From positions 930,001-994,000 of the forward strand of contig CP137329.1 of NCBI GenBank assembly GCA_033182465.1: DNA of 64,000 bases, read 5' to 3'. Positions 22,542-33,871 of the stretch are shown piece by piece (position 1 is the stretch's first letter; every line of letters starts with the position of its first letter). This stretch comes from Sanghuangporus weigelae (Eukaryota > Basidiomycota > Agaricomycetes > Hymenochaetales > Hymenochaetaceae). A program made the position numbers and the translations under genes. Under the pieces are notes generated by a model. That model was not told the DNA's origin. It ran no database searches and worked only from the letters and a program-made list of their open reading frames with translations.

Positions 22542-24791
22542 TCACTTTGCGGACGAAGCGGCTTGGTAAATCGCAGCAACTGCCTCTTTGGAGCGCGGTG
22601 AAGTCACTTGCCTTACGATATTTGAAGTGTAGTCTTCGATCGGAGTGATCGGGACACCGTTCTCATCTAGGGCCTTTTCGATGTTGAAAACGGCAAGGAT
22701 AGATGCAATTCCAATGAAAACCTAATAGAGTGGTGACGATTCGTTGCCGGCCCATTATCGCAAAGACCAGACTCACGGAGTTCTCCGCGAAGAATCTACC
22801 CGGGCAAATCCCAGGAAAGCGGATTTGAATGACTGAGAAAGAATAGGTGGGGCTACATATATCACATATATCTACCGTCTTCCGAACCCGAATGCTACCT
22901 TGTTGGGATCCAAAGGTCGCTCTTTCCCAGGCGAAAGTAACCATCTGTCCGGAATGAACTTTTCTGACTCCGGGTATCTCTTCGGATCCCTAAGTATAGC
23001 CCTGCGTAGTCCAAGAGTCATCACAGGTCGATCGTTTGGATACGATGGGTTTTACGCTTACCATGAGTTGGGATAGACGGCAGTACCAGCAGGTATGGAA
23101 TAACCATTGTAGATATAATCTTTTTCTGCCAAGTGGATATTAGCTTCAAGGAAAAGAGTATAGTCAAACTTCATAAGCATGCGTTTCGTTAGACTTGAGA
23201 CGTACCAACAGGTGCGACGTATACACAACTCGACATGTTCAGTCAGCCCAAACGACCCCATGGTTCATGACTCGGCATTACCTCAAACATTCATGATAGA
23301 TAGCTTCAATGTATGGAAGTTTGGGCCTGGCGTCGAATGTTGGCAGATTGTTCTTTCCAATCGCCCTGCCGAGCTCGTCCTGTCCCTTCTTCATGGCATC
23401 TGGATAAAGAATCATGGCCAGCAGGAATGTAAGCAACATGGATACAGTCTACAGATTTATACTGCATCAATGACATGAAAAAGAAGCCATGGGCGTCATT
23501 ACCGACTGTATCTCCACCGCCTAAACAAGTAGTATGTGAGAAAATGAATTGATCGTGTTGTTTGGGTGGCGAATAGAACTGGCCTGCCAACCGCTTTGAC
23601 TATAAGCGCTTCATTCAGTACGTTTCCATCGCCATCAATGTGCGACTCCAGGAGCTTGCTCGTCACTGAAGGTTCGGCAGTTCCGTCTGCCTGTAAGCGA
23701 GCAACGTCAGCTTGGTCTGTTTCTTCGGGGCTTTGGATGTAATCATACGATCATTGCCTTCGTCTTGTCGAAAGGTTCATGATACATCGCAGTCGATAGT
23801 TTACGACCTTCGGCTATCTGATGGAATGTTATTCCCGGAAACCGTGAAGGAAGATGCCGAACTTGATATGCGAAGCAGGTATCAGGATCCAAATCTACCG
23901 TCAGACGTGCAGAACTCACGGGCTAGGAGAGCATTGACAAGTTAGTGCGTTCGAGAAAGCTTCCATGCCTCAACCAACTAGCGCCACGTAAGGATCGTCC
24001 TCGACGACTGGCAATATATTACCATGATTTCCGACAAACCACGCAAAATTTACTTTGGTAGCCATACACAATCTTTACAATAGTTTCAGCGGCAGTACTA
24101 TTCTGCATTGAATGTATGCGACGGACGGAAATTGCGGCTAACTCTGCTCACTGTTGAATATGATCCCGGAAATTATCCGGGTTTTGCAAAAGCCTCGACA
24201 ATAGTTTGTGCGTTGACTACATCTGTACGTCGTAGTAATCCTTTGTGACAGACCTTTGGAAGAACATGTTGAGAAACTGTCTTGACTTTTTGAGTTCGTC
24301 TCCGTAAGGCATGACACCTGTAAACCAGTCAGAGAAGCCTTCCCCGAACGAGCATGTAAGTGCAGTCTATTTTACAGGTCAGGGGACGAGCGACGTATAA
24401 ATTTATCATAGTAACTGACGGTCTGCTGGAGTACATGTTTCCCCGCTTCTCGAACAACTCGACGGCAGCTTCGTACGCGTTTACGAACAGGTAACGAGTT
24501 CCAAAGTTCTCGATGTAGACAAGGTCACCTGGGATAAAGAATGTATAAGTATTCTGTGTCTTCTGTGCTGATATCCTGGGTCATCTTCTCACCATACTTC
24601 TTCCCCCATTGGCGAGCAGTCTCCCGCTCATCTTAACCTGGCATGTCAAGCACATTGCCAATAATTGGGAGTCTCCTTGGACCTGGTGGCAAAGGAACAC
24701 CGTTCGCACGGCGCTTTCTCCATGCCGTCCACGGGCCTACGCAAGTCAACGCAACTGCAATCGCAACGATGTCCAAATTGTAGAAGTTCAT
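22542..24791 (-). pseudogene. P450-G: pseudogene, duplicate of P450-F
   Basis: All exons of a P450 are recognisable from MNFYNLDIVAIAVALTCVG to the TGA at 22542. Several lesions are visible by comparison with P450-F. (1) An in-frame TAA near 24631-24633 directly after NVLDMPG. (2) An in-frame TAG near 24219 in the VQTQST segment. (3) An 8-nt deletion near 23940 that shifts the frame and soon hits a stop. (4) The acceptor before ICPGRFFAENS near 22812 is GG instead of AG. (5) A deletion near 22600 removes the last intron and the HPKPFKCKI coding segment; the join happens to stay open. The heme loop itself is still readable. It is non-functional as a P450, though it may be transcribed. Confidence 0.9.
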
Positions 24792-26154
24792 GAGTACTGA
24801 GTAAAAGGACTCTATACTGTAGGAAAACTGGAGAACCTTACTCATGGTTAAGATCACTGGGGGCGCGGGAGGCTGCTTCACGTGTGAAGATGAGCAAGTG
24901 TTTCGAGTTTCGAATGGAATCTTAGCCGGAAATAGTCGAATCACTTCGTCAACTAAGGTTTATCGGCGCATACGAAAGCAGATGTAGCAAAGAAGCAGAA
25001 GAGGAACAGAGCCAAGATTTTGCCGAATGCTCGTATTGTGCGAATTTAGAGACCGAAGTGCATCACGGGCTTTATAAGGGCACTGATAGGAGCTGTGTGG
25101 CCCGGCATCCTGATGCGGAGAATAGTAGAAACGACGAATCCATTGCGTTTTCTCCTCTTTCATCTCCATAGATCCGCAATAGTAACATTTCTTTCGGTGC
25201 TTATTGGACAAGATTTCCTAAAGTTGCATCCATATCGCACTGGAGCGTTGGAGTTGGTTCAATTTCCCTTTTGCCTGAGCGCGCGCATTCCAGGATAAGT
25301 GGTTCATCGCAGTCCAATACAGTCGTATGGATGGAAACGAGAACGCGTCGTTTGCCAGAATTCTTTACGTAGGAGGCTTTTGCATAGAAGGATACGTCGA
25401 TGCAAAGTTCGGTTCCAGAAGAGCTTCGCACGACGGGTGGGCATTATATATGCGAAGGAACTTTCAACTTGAACTTGAACTCAAACGCGATCAGGCTGCC
25501 TTACGTAAATCTTCGGCACGTGACAGTGCTAACCGTGTAAAAAACTAATCTCAGTTCTCAGTAACTGTGAACACTGAACAGTGAGTGAACTTTTGCTCCT
25601 CGTTTATCCACATTTTATATCATATGCAATGCTTCCAAGTCTTTCCGAAATTGTGCAACGCAACGAGTTTTATGATTCGAAGGTTCGAATCAGAGCAGTA
25701 TCCGTGTTTCATCTTTGTTTGAGTCAGAAGAGACTCGACAAGACAACTGTTCCGTGCACGCAAAGTTAAAGCAAGTCGTCTATTCTTTGCATATCCTAAA
25801 GCACTATTGTGTACAGAAGCAGCGGCAGTTACTTCCACCGCAGCCTCTGAAGTTTGAGGTGCAAGAGTAAAATTTCTACGACGGTCCATCTTCCTCTCTC
25901 TTCTTTCTGAGGGGTGTCGTTTTTATCCCTTTTTACTTGGTCGATAGATGACTGCGATGGGTCGTTACAGACTTCTTGTATACTTATAGAGAAAGATGTT
26001 GGTATAATGTGTTGCGTTGCTACGAATTTATTCCGTATGATAATTTCAGAACGAGTGTACAGTACAGTAGATTTCGGATGCCGAGCACTTGGACTTGCAT
26101 TCAATCCATCATCATCTCGCCCAGCTCCCGCCTAGCGGCGGCTTCAGCATATAT
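24792..26154. other. Region between P450-G and the SUZ-domain gene
   Basis: No convincing gene. The first few hundred bases match the upstream region of P450-F. Open frames at 25327-25548 and 25620-25889 are probably chance. Confidence 0.5.
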
Positions 26155-27165
26155 ATGTCAAGCACCACAAATGCTTCCAACGACAACGGCTGTAGTAATG
26201 GAGATCCCTGGTCCTACTCAAAGAATACAAATGTCAGTTTTTGATGATCCATTATGTACCTTCTGACGAAACTAAAGTATTCTAAACATATGTTTATACA
26301 GCGAGCATCATCTAGGACACGCAAGATGCAAGCCCCTAAGGCCGCGAAGCATGTGCCTGATGCTTGGGACGACGAGGAGGGTGACGAAGGAGAAGAAGAA
26401 GAGAAAGAGGTAGAGGTGTCCAGGCCTAGGATAGATAACCGTACGCTTTGGAATGATGCGTATGTCCCCTTCCATCCGGTCGTGTTGAATATGTATCTTT
26501 TCAATCAAGCTAATACTGACACTTATGCGTGAAGAAATGCGAGACAACCTATGCCAGAGGTGATCCTCCGAACGTCCAGCACGTCAGCGAGTGCGGCCCC
26601 TCCACCAGAAGTGCTCCAGCAGCCTATGCGCATCCTTAAGCGCCCCTCTACTTCATCATCGGCGACTTCGGTGAATACCATAGGTAGTGCTAGTGGGGTC
26701 ACGACGTTGAGGAGTAGGGAGGCAGCGTACGAGGCTGCACGAGCTCGGATCTTTGGAGGGGGGAAGGATGGGGAGAGTGGCGGTCGTGATGCGGAACTTC
26801 GGGAGACTCAAGAGCGGTTGAAAGCAGTTGCTTTAGGTGCTGCTGGTTCGAAGGCGGGTAGTCCAGTCCCGTCGCCACCACCGAAACCCTCCCAAGTATC
26901 TTCGATGACTGGAGCAACGGCAACACCAACGACTTCTATCCTCCGAAATCCACATGGACCACCTTCATCAAGCTCAAGCTCTACGAATGGGAGTCCACCT
27001 CCCATATCAGATACAAGTTCTTCTCAGATGACCTCGAGAGGGTTTGCAAAACGGCGTGGATGCCCTGGAGGAGGTGCTAGCGGACACGATTCAGGGAAGA
27101 CGGGGACCAACCTCAACAACACTGGCAGCAGCTCTCCAGCATCAGCTTCGAGTCTGAAGTCTTGA
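26155..27165 (+). CDS. SUZ-domain RNA-binding protein
   Basis: Small SUZ-domain proteins are thought to bind RNA; their precise role in fungi is unknown. Three exons join in phase: 26155-26232 (MSSTTNASNDNGCSNGDPW), about 26301-26458, and about 26536-27165. The order is an acidic stretch (VPDAWDDEEGDEGEEEE), RTLWNDANARQPMPEVIL, then the SUZ core QPMRILKRPSTSSSA followed by LRSREAAYEAARARIFGG. A Ser/Pro-rich low-complexity tail follows, ending SLKS. The donor of intron 1 is GTCAGT, and the ATG was chosen because it yields the DPW segment in frame. About 285 residues. It looks intact and marks the right boundary of the P450 array. Confidence 0.82.
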
Positions 27166-27578
27166 TCGGTTTGTCGAGGTACCAGGTCAGGTTTAGAACT
27201 CAGCTTTCGTTTCTGCCTTGCCAGGCTTCACTTCGTTCTTTTCTTTTCTCTTGTACACATACTATCTTTTGTGCTATGTTGCATTGTAGACGGACACTGT
27301 GCGCTGTTGTTGAGAGGCAGCCGCCCTTACAACTAGATTCGGAGATTCGAGATTCTATACACCCAAGGTCCCTCGTGCATTTTTTTAAACTGTTCTTCTA
27401 TTCTTATATATTTTGATACACTTCCTACTACAATCTTCTCCCTGCCCTATCTTGCAAGACAAGAAGGAAGGAACGCGAGCACATTACTTCAAGAAAAGCA
27501 GGTGAAAAGCGAAGCAAGATCGTGTTATTACATACGTATCTGACTTTGATTTCAGTACTGCAACCCCAGTATGAGTTG
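27166..27578. other. Convergent spacer between SUZ gene and dipeptidase gene
   Basis: A CT-rich 3' region with no gene seen. Confidence 0.5.
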
Positions 27579-29470
27579 TCAGTCCTTCTGGATCGCTCCG
27601 ACTTCGTATAGGTACGTTCCCAAGAGTTTTGTCTGCAAGAAAACAAAAACAAAGTAAATACAGGTCCGGGAAAGACAGAAAAAAGTAAAAATACATACAC
27701 CCTCGACGTAGTTCGACCTGTCAAGCTTCTCGTTCGTCGAACTAGCAATTACAAAATCAAACCAGTTATCCTGAATTGACACGAACAAGAGGAAGAGGCT
27801 AGCGCTTACTGAGCGCCGTCGTCACCTCTGCCCATAGGCAGGAGTAATACGTTCACGCCTAGTTGTTCTGCGAAGGTGAGTGTGACGGGTATGGACCCGC
27901 CTTCTCGTGTCAGGTCGGGTTCACGGTTGTATATGGCCTATAGAAGGAAGAAAGATCAGTTAAGTAATTCAAAAATGTGAAAATGAAGAGCGGAAGACCT
28001 CACCTGAGTTGCTCGGCTCGCAGCGATGTAGTTCCAGTGGTTCGGGTCTGCGACCCACGGTTTCCCGCCGTGCAGACTCTCGACAGAGAGCTTGTTCTTG
28101 CTCAGCAGTTTGGCGAATTCGAACTCGAGGTATCTGGAGACGAGCGGGTCGATCTGTTCGGGTGTCTGGTTCGGTACCAGGCTGGATGAGAACATGATGA
28201 AGTTGAATAGATAGTATGGAGGGAACCAGGAAAGCCTTACCGAATTGAGAACTTCCCCGACACCTTGGCTGGGATAACAGTCTTCCCTCCAGGAGCGGAG
28301 AACGCGCCTTCGATTCCATGCAGCGAAAGTGAAGGGTACCTCATCCTCGCCATAAGCACCTCCGTCTTATCCTCGGAAATAGCTATTTGCGCGCCAACGC
28401 TCTCCTCGATGTCCTCCACGCCATAGTCGATCTTCTCGTACCGCTGACGCTCCTCTTCTGTGAGCGGAGCGACGAGCTCGTTGACACCCGGGATGAGGAT
28501 CTTGCCTGTGGGTGTGACGAGCTTGGAGAAGAGCTGGATGAGGTCCGTCATGGGCTCATAGACTGTGCCGCCGTAGACGCCTGAGTGTAGGTCCCTGGCA
28601 GGCCCAGAAATAGTAACTTTGTAGTAGCAGATCCCACGCAGGCCGTAGGTAAGGCATGGTGTGCGTGTGTTGAGCCAGTAGTTGTCCGACTGAAAACGAA
28701 AATATTATCAGTAAAGGTTGGAAGATTGGGAATACGACTTACGATGCACACTGCATCGACGCCTTCGAAGAATCCGCCTTTCTGGGCCTCTTTTTCAATA
28801 AGGCCGTCTAGACCCTCTGAGCCGTTCTCCTCCATTCCTTCGAAACAGAACTTGAGGTTGACTGGGAGAGGGATGCCGAGCTCCTTGTGAGCTTGCAGGA
28901 CGTTGACCCATCCTAATACTGGACCCTTATCATCTGTCGAGCCACGTCCAATGAGTCTACCGGTCTTCTCGTCGACGACGAGAGTGAACGGTTCCGTGTC
29001 CCAGCCATCGCTCTTTAGCGCCTATAAAACAATCTTGAGTTGAGAGTTGATATATTGTTTGCTTCTAGAAATAATACGAACAGGCTGCACGTCGAAATGG
29101 CCGTAGCAGAGAACGGTCTTCTTGCTAAGATCGTTCCCGATAGACGCGAGAAGGGCAGGAGGCAAGTCGATCTCCTGTCCGTCCAGCACTTGTTTGCCGA
29201 GCGGGACTGGCCGCACCTCACACCCAACGGACTTGAGCTGTTTCTCGAGGAATTCGGCCATACGGAATACGTCCGGACGGTAGCTCGCATCGCCGCTTAC
29301 ACTGATATAACAGAAATATTCAATTAATCAATGACTGTGCTGTGAGCGAGATATCCTTAGCCGTAATGAGTGATGAATGACCTTGGGATTGCGACGGCGT
29401 CTGCGAGACGCTTTATGAAGTTGTTTGCGTTTGCGTCTACGTAGTCGAGGAATTGCTTTGGTGCTGGCAT
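27579..29470 (-). CDS. DUG1: M20 metallopeptidase, Cys-Gly dipeptidase (CNDP2/Dug1 type)
   Basis: Enzymes of this family cleave dipeptides such as Cys-Gly from glutathione breakdown, using two metal ions, in the cytosol. Visible features from the N-terminus ([16 protein letters not shown]) are [28 protein letters not shown] (metal His), [14 protein letters not shown] (bridging Asp), [14 protein letters not shown] (catalytic and metal Glu), [19 protein letters not shown] (metal Asp), [17 protein letters not shown] and [12 protein letters not shown]. The C-terminal metal His codon is split by an intron (CA at the exon end, T at the next), so the unspliced frame hides it. The C-terminus is [17 protein letters not shown]. 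At about 475 residues it is the family's usual length. Intact. Confidence 0.92.
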
Positions 29471-29877
29471 TTTCTACGCTATTGAAGATGAGTAGTGATC
29501 AATGGAGAAGAAAGAGGGAAGATAGTGAGCGTGAGCACTGAGCACGCCAAAAGTGATTGTATGCGTTTGTATTGCAAATGATCTCCATATGGATGGAGCC
29601 TTTTTGTGATTCCCTCTGAGGGGCAGTGAGGTGAGCCTTTCGATATTCCCGTATTGCTTGTGCTTATTCTTATAAACTATCGTCATCTTATTTGTCTAGC
29701 ACCTTACATTTTGCGTTGTCTACGCTCAATGTCACGAAGAATATTTATCTCATATGTTACATTAGGGCATAATACGATGAAATGCAGTCCGTATGGGTAT
29801 TGTTAGCGTATCCGATAAAGCTAGACGTTGTTTCCTTCCTCCTTTCATAAGCTCTTCGGTAATGCGTGCTGCTGTGC
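29471..29877. other. Spacer between dipeptidase promoter and SSP-1 3' end
   Basis: No gene recognised. Confidence 0.5.
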
Positions 29878-30453
29878 TCAGGCAATGTTCACGGTAACGT
29901 TAGTGACCTCAGTGAAGAAGATTCCACTCGCCTATATCATTCATAAAACATAAGCGCGGTGCATCTCGTCAGCATAACCAATTCTTCTAACAAATACGAA
30001 GGAATGGATCCTCACCCCGATGAAAGACGCATGTGCGACGCTAAGCAGCGCAGTCCCAGACCCTACGTTCGGAATCGTCACAGTAAAGTTCTGGTTCGGC
30101 ATATTCTCCGTCGACGGGTCGAATTGCGGGGTGTACGGTCCGTGGTAGAGCACGCTTCCCAGAGCGCCGTTGTCGACGCATGGGTCTGAGTCGCAGTGAC
30201 GGATGGCGATGCCAATGCCGATTTCTTCTATAGTTGTTTGAGAGTTCTGTATAGGACGTACGGCATATGGTGTTAGTGATTGAAGAATAAGAATAGTTGC
30301 GAATGCGATGTGCTTTGTACTTACCGGTTCCACAACAGAGACTGTTACGCTCTGGCCTTGGGTGAGCGTCTGTCCACTCATTGGCGAGAAGATCTCCACT
30401 CCCTGAGCAACTGCAGCTGCTACGAGAGAAGCAAGGACAGCGAAGAATTTCAT
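29878..30453 (-). CDS. SSP-1: small secreted protein of an undescribed family
   Basis: Signal peptide MKFFAVLASLVAAAVAQ, then a mature protein of roughly 140 residues. Three exons: the first ends SVTVSVVEP, the second runs from NSQTTIEEIGIGIAIRHC to LLSVAHASFIG, and the third is ASGIFFTEVTNVTVNIA. The two conserved cysteines sit close together (HCDSDPC), probably a disulfide. Other conserved pieces are GSVLYHGPYTPQF, NFTVTIPN (N-glycosylation site) and the C-terminal NVTVN. SSP-2 (59861-60432) and a broken copy (56250-56774) share the same exon boundaries. Function unknown; I know similar proteins only as uncharacterised secreted proteins of basidiomycetes. The absence of an evident GPI signal suggests it is released. 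Confidence 0.82.
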
Positions 30454-32028
30454 GCGTGCGATAGATCAGAGACTACGTGAAGCTTAGGAGAGAAAAGTCC
30501 GTTGGATGTTGCTCATCATCCTCCCTTCAGGTCCATCCATTTATACCTGAGTTCTAGCCGATCGCATCACTAAACATATGAACATATGTATGATGATCCG
30601 CTCGGATTGATACTTTTTGGCCCTGGAAGCAGGGTACGGCGTATGTTTGCCGTCGGTATATGGTCATGAGATGGAGATGAATATTTGATGAGACCGTGAG
30701 CAAGCGAGCGAGGGCTTGAAACATCAACCAGCTCGGACTTCATATTGTATGGACTTGAAATGATGAAATATCCGAAATGAGAAAAGCTGCATCGTACACA
30801 GCTACGACCAGCGCAAGTTGTAACCAGATTTCACGTTGAATGGTTGTTGGTTGGATAGATTTGATGTTACGAAATGAACCCTTTGGGACCGTGAGACATT
30901 CATGCTATAACAAGTAAATCCGAAACGTGTGTCGCGCCTCTACACTAAATATCATGAATTCTTGAAAATATCAGGACCTATATCTCATGGAAATGACTCG
31001 CCGTCAGAGTTTGGCCTACAAGTATTTTTATGTTTGATGAATTGACATTTTGACCATCTAGGTCTCTAAAACGTGTTTAGCGAGATGCCTGGATGGCTCC
31101 TTGTCATCCAAATTCCTCTTCAAGGATTAATCTACTTTGCTCATAATTGCTTTCTTGTCCATATTTCTTCGTAATAAGAAGCTGATAATTCAACTATTTG
31201 CTGTGGAAATGAAGTTGCATTTGTACATCTTACACCAAAAGAGTCGGCAGCAAGGATTGGGTTGTTCATCCTGAGCTGTGGACTCGGACCCACTGAAAAA
31301 CGATTGTTGCTGGAAGACCTGCATCTTTGCATTAATTTCTTTGGGAATAGCTTCATAGCTAAGTATCTACCGTTTGGCATTATTGCCATCCTGGAATGTT
31401 TAGGCAGTGGCCCAAGTGCCACTGCAAAGAAGGTGGGACTTTGCGTGAGGCACTAGCCTATCTTAATGGAACACGGCAGCCTCCTCCTTCAATTTCAGCT
31501 TCGATGAAGACGAAGCGCAGAAAGGTCTAGATCTGCAAAGAAGTAAGTCTATATCTCATTATTAACATTGAACAAGCCTTCATTGACTAGGGCTAGAGGC
31601 TGAGATTGAATGAAGGCAGGAAGTCAAAGCTGAGCTCAGCGCTGGGAAGAAGCTGTTATAGCACTACAATTTGGAAGTGTTGTGCCTGCGCTTCCACTCC
31701 TTCCTCACCGAAACAACGGCAGTAGATCCGTTATCCTATATTGTTTCAGTTATAGGTATAAAGATGCACCTTTTTAGTTTCGATGAGGATGAGACAGAGA
31801 CGAGACAGGAAAGAGGCGTTTCACGATTAGGTAATCATCTGATAGCATCAATTGGGCGAGCTGAGTTGTTACGGCCTCGGAAGAAGGCATTAATATTTCA
31901 ATATTTGAGACATCCTAGGCCTGTCTCTCAACTCTTAGGCGGCAGTGTATGCTCTTCTCCCTTACTATTTGTGAGAACAGTCGACGATCGCGTGGTCTCT
32001 TTACGAGTCTGAGTCTCCATCTTCCTTA
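30454..32028. other. Intergenic region upstream of SSP-1, to the hAT-like element
   Basis: A 1.6 kb AT-rich region without a recognised gene. Open frames at 31141-31456 and 31671-32012 look like neither conserved proteins nor a transposase that I can identify. Confidence 0.45.
30539..30547 (-). promoter_or_regulatory. TATA box of SSP-1
   Basis: GGTATAAAT on the minus strand, about 90 nt upstream of the ATG at 30453. Confidence 0.45.
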
Positions 32029-32257
32029 CTTCTCTGTAGGGTTCCGCACGTATCATATACGATACGTGCGTATATTTTTCAAGCTTATACGCATACAGTC
32101 GTATAAAATACGCGCGTATATTTGATTTTGAAGTGAGATATGGATACGCGCGTATATTATACGGCGTATACGGCGTATACGGGACCATGCTAACAATATA
32201 AAATTTTGACTATTGCATGTCATGTTTGGGCCTAGAAAATACTTTCATTTTGTTCCT

Positions 32258-33343
32258 TACAGCTAGTTGCAAAATTGTTGGCAATCACATGATTTCACCA
32301 CTTTTCTCGCTATGAGAGCCTCAAAACACAGATAAAATCATATCTCACCCAAATCTCAATGGTTTCACATCATCTAAGTTTCTAAATTCATCTTTTCGAA
32401 AGGGCTTTCGTTTAGGAAAAACGATCGAGAAAATAGAGCAAAAAATGACCCCAAAATGGCGAAAATATTGTTTTTTGCCTCTTCCTTGCATGTGCATTTT
32501 TTTCTGTGATCCCTGCTGGTCCAGCACCTCCCCAAAGCTATCCAGAATGATAATATGACTATAAAATGAATTTACAGACTGAGTTTGAGTTGAATTGTGT
32601 ACCAGAATGTGCTGCTTTGAGGCATGCCTGAATCACTCAAAACTCATCATTTCCCCCTAGCCTCCCAGGCTCCAGGAAAAATTCTTACAGGCCAGATTCA
32701 TGCATGTAAATTCATTTTTGATATAATAGACTAGGTTTGTGTACTAGCTAAGGCCTCAGCATCCACTGGTGAGCTGGGCTGAACAAGTGATTCTGGTTGT
32801 ATGCATCATTTTAGACAGCATCTTCCCAGCTCACCAGTGGATGCTGAGGCCTTAGCTAGTACACAAACCTAGTCTATTATATCAAAAATGAATTTACATG
32901 CATGAATCTGGCCTGTAAGAATTTTTCCTGGAGCCTGGGAGGCTAGGGGGAAATGATGAGTTTTGAGTGATTCAGGCATGCCTCAAAGCAGCACATTTTG
33001 GTACACAATTCAACTCAAACTCAGTCTGTAAATTCATTTTATAATCATATTATCATTCTGGATAGCTTTGGGGAGGTGCTGGACCAGCAGGGATCACAGA
33101 AAAAATTCACATGCAAAGAAGAGGCAAAAACCGATATTTTCGCCATTTTAGGGTCATTTTTTGCTCTATTTTCTCTATAGTTTTTTTAAGCGAAAGCCCT
33201 TTCGAAAAGATGAATTTAGAAACTTAGATGATGTGAAACCATTGAGATTTGGGTGAGATATGATTTTATCTGTGTTTTGAGGCTCTCATGGCGAGAAAAG
33301 TGGTGAAATCACGTGATTGCCAACAATTTTGCAACTAGCTGTA
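32258..33343. mobile_element. Foldback element: 1.09 kb near-perfect palindrome nested in the hAT-like element
   Basis: Left arm 32258-32778 and right arm 32825-33343 are near-identical inverted copies of about 520 bp around a 46-nt loop. Ends read TACAGCTAGTTGC and GCAACTAGCTGTA, bounded by TA, so it resembles a Tc1/mariner-type foldback MITE. The arms mirror each other's short open frames, which are therefore not genes. A transcript through it would fold into a very long hairpin. Confidence 0.9.
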
Positions 33344-33380
33344 ATTTGTGCATAAACAACGAGATTCTGTCAGATAAAGT

Positions 33381-33510
33381 CACACCGGGCAAAAACTCAT
33401 TTCCGAACCGTGAAAATGTTACCCAGAATGGAAAAAGAGCCAATCGGATGAGGGCTCACCCGTTCCGATCAAAATTTCTAAGGGCGCGGAATGAGTTTTT
33501 GCCCGGTGTG
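33381..33510. mobile_element. 130-bp MITE with CACACCGGGC ends
   Basis: Perfect inverted ends of about 20 bp (CACACCGGGCAAAAACTCAT), flanked by AGT on both sides (33378-33380 and 33511-33513), consistent with a 3-bp target duplication. Superfamily uncertain (CACTA-like or Harbinger-like). It is nested in the hAT-like element. Non-coding. Confidence 0.75.
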
Positions 33511-33871
33511 AGTAGTATGATATTACATAATTTTTGCATTATAAGCGAGACAACCCTGAATATTATGCCGAAGCGGCACTCAGGTCATGACCATACATCC
33601 AACAGTAAGATTTCGGTGAGTAACGTCTCATTTTGAAACAAAAGGGACAAATTTCTTATTCAACTCCGAGATTTCTTACTGTTTTCAGGCCCTAAAAATA
33701 TACGCCCGTATACGCCGTATACGCCAAACTTTCTAAAATGTTATACGCATACGAGCGTATACATACGCGCGTATAATTCAGTTGCTTGAGATGATACGCA
33801 TACGGCCGTATCGCGTATACGCCCGTATCGTATACGGTATATACGATACGCTGCGGAACCCTACTTCTCTG

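Larger units (their letters stand above)
32029..33871. mobile_element. hAT-like non-autonomous DNA transposon with 8-bp target duplication
   Basis: The element proper is 32037-33863 (1827 bp). Its termini are perfect inverted 11-mers, TAGGGTTCCGC and GCGGAACCCTA. It is flanked by the direct repeat CTTCTCTG (32029-32036 and 33864-33871). An 8-bp duplication and a TAGGG-type end fit the hAT superfamily. Subterminal regions (about 32050-32185 and 33700-33850) are packed with CGTATAC-type palindromes, which also fits hAT transposase-binding arrays. No transposase is encoded. Two smaller elements are nested within it. Confidence 0.85.

Noticed and set aside
1-25000. Secondary-metabolite gene cluster built on the P450 array
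   Set aside because: No polyketide synthase, NRPS, terpene synthase, transporter or pathway regulator is visible next to the P450s.
25640-25700. tRNA-like GGTTCGAATC string near 25680
   Set aside because: No cloverleaf arms or A-box in the right spacing.
25815-25890. Minus-strand stretch reading FTLAPQTSEAAVEVTAAAS, vaguely like a P450 C-terminus
   Set aside because: Resembles FKCNITPRSEAAAAV only loosely, lacks the HPKPF context and runs on without the usual stop; not enough to call a relic.
31141-31456. Possible transposase or ORFan at 31141-31456
   Set aside because: No catalytic motif or flanking repeats; overlapping frames on both strands suggest non-coding sequence.
32345-33180. Matching 60-codon open frames on opposite strands (32345-32527 and 32998-33180)
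   Set aside because: They are the same sequence in the two arms of the palindrome, not a protein pair.
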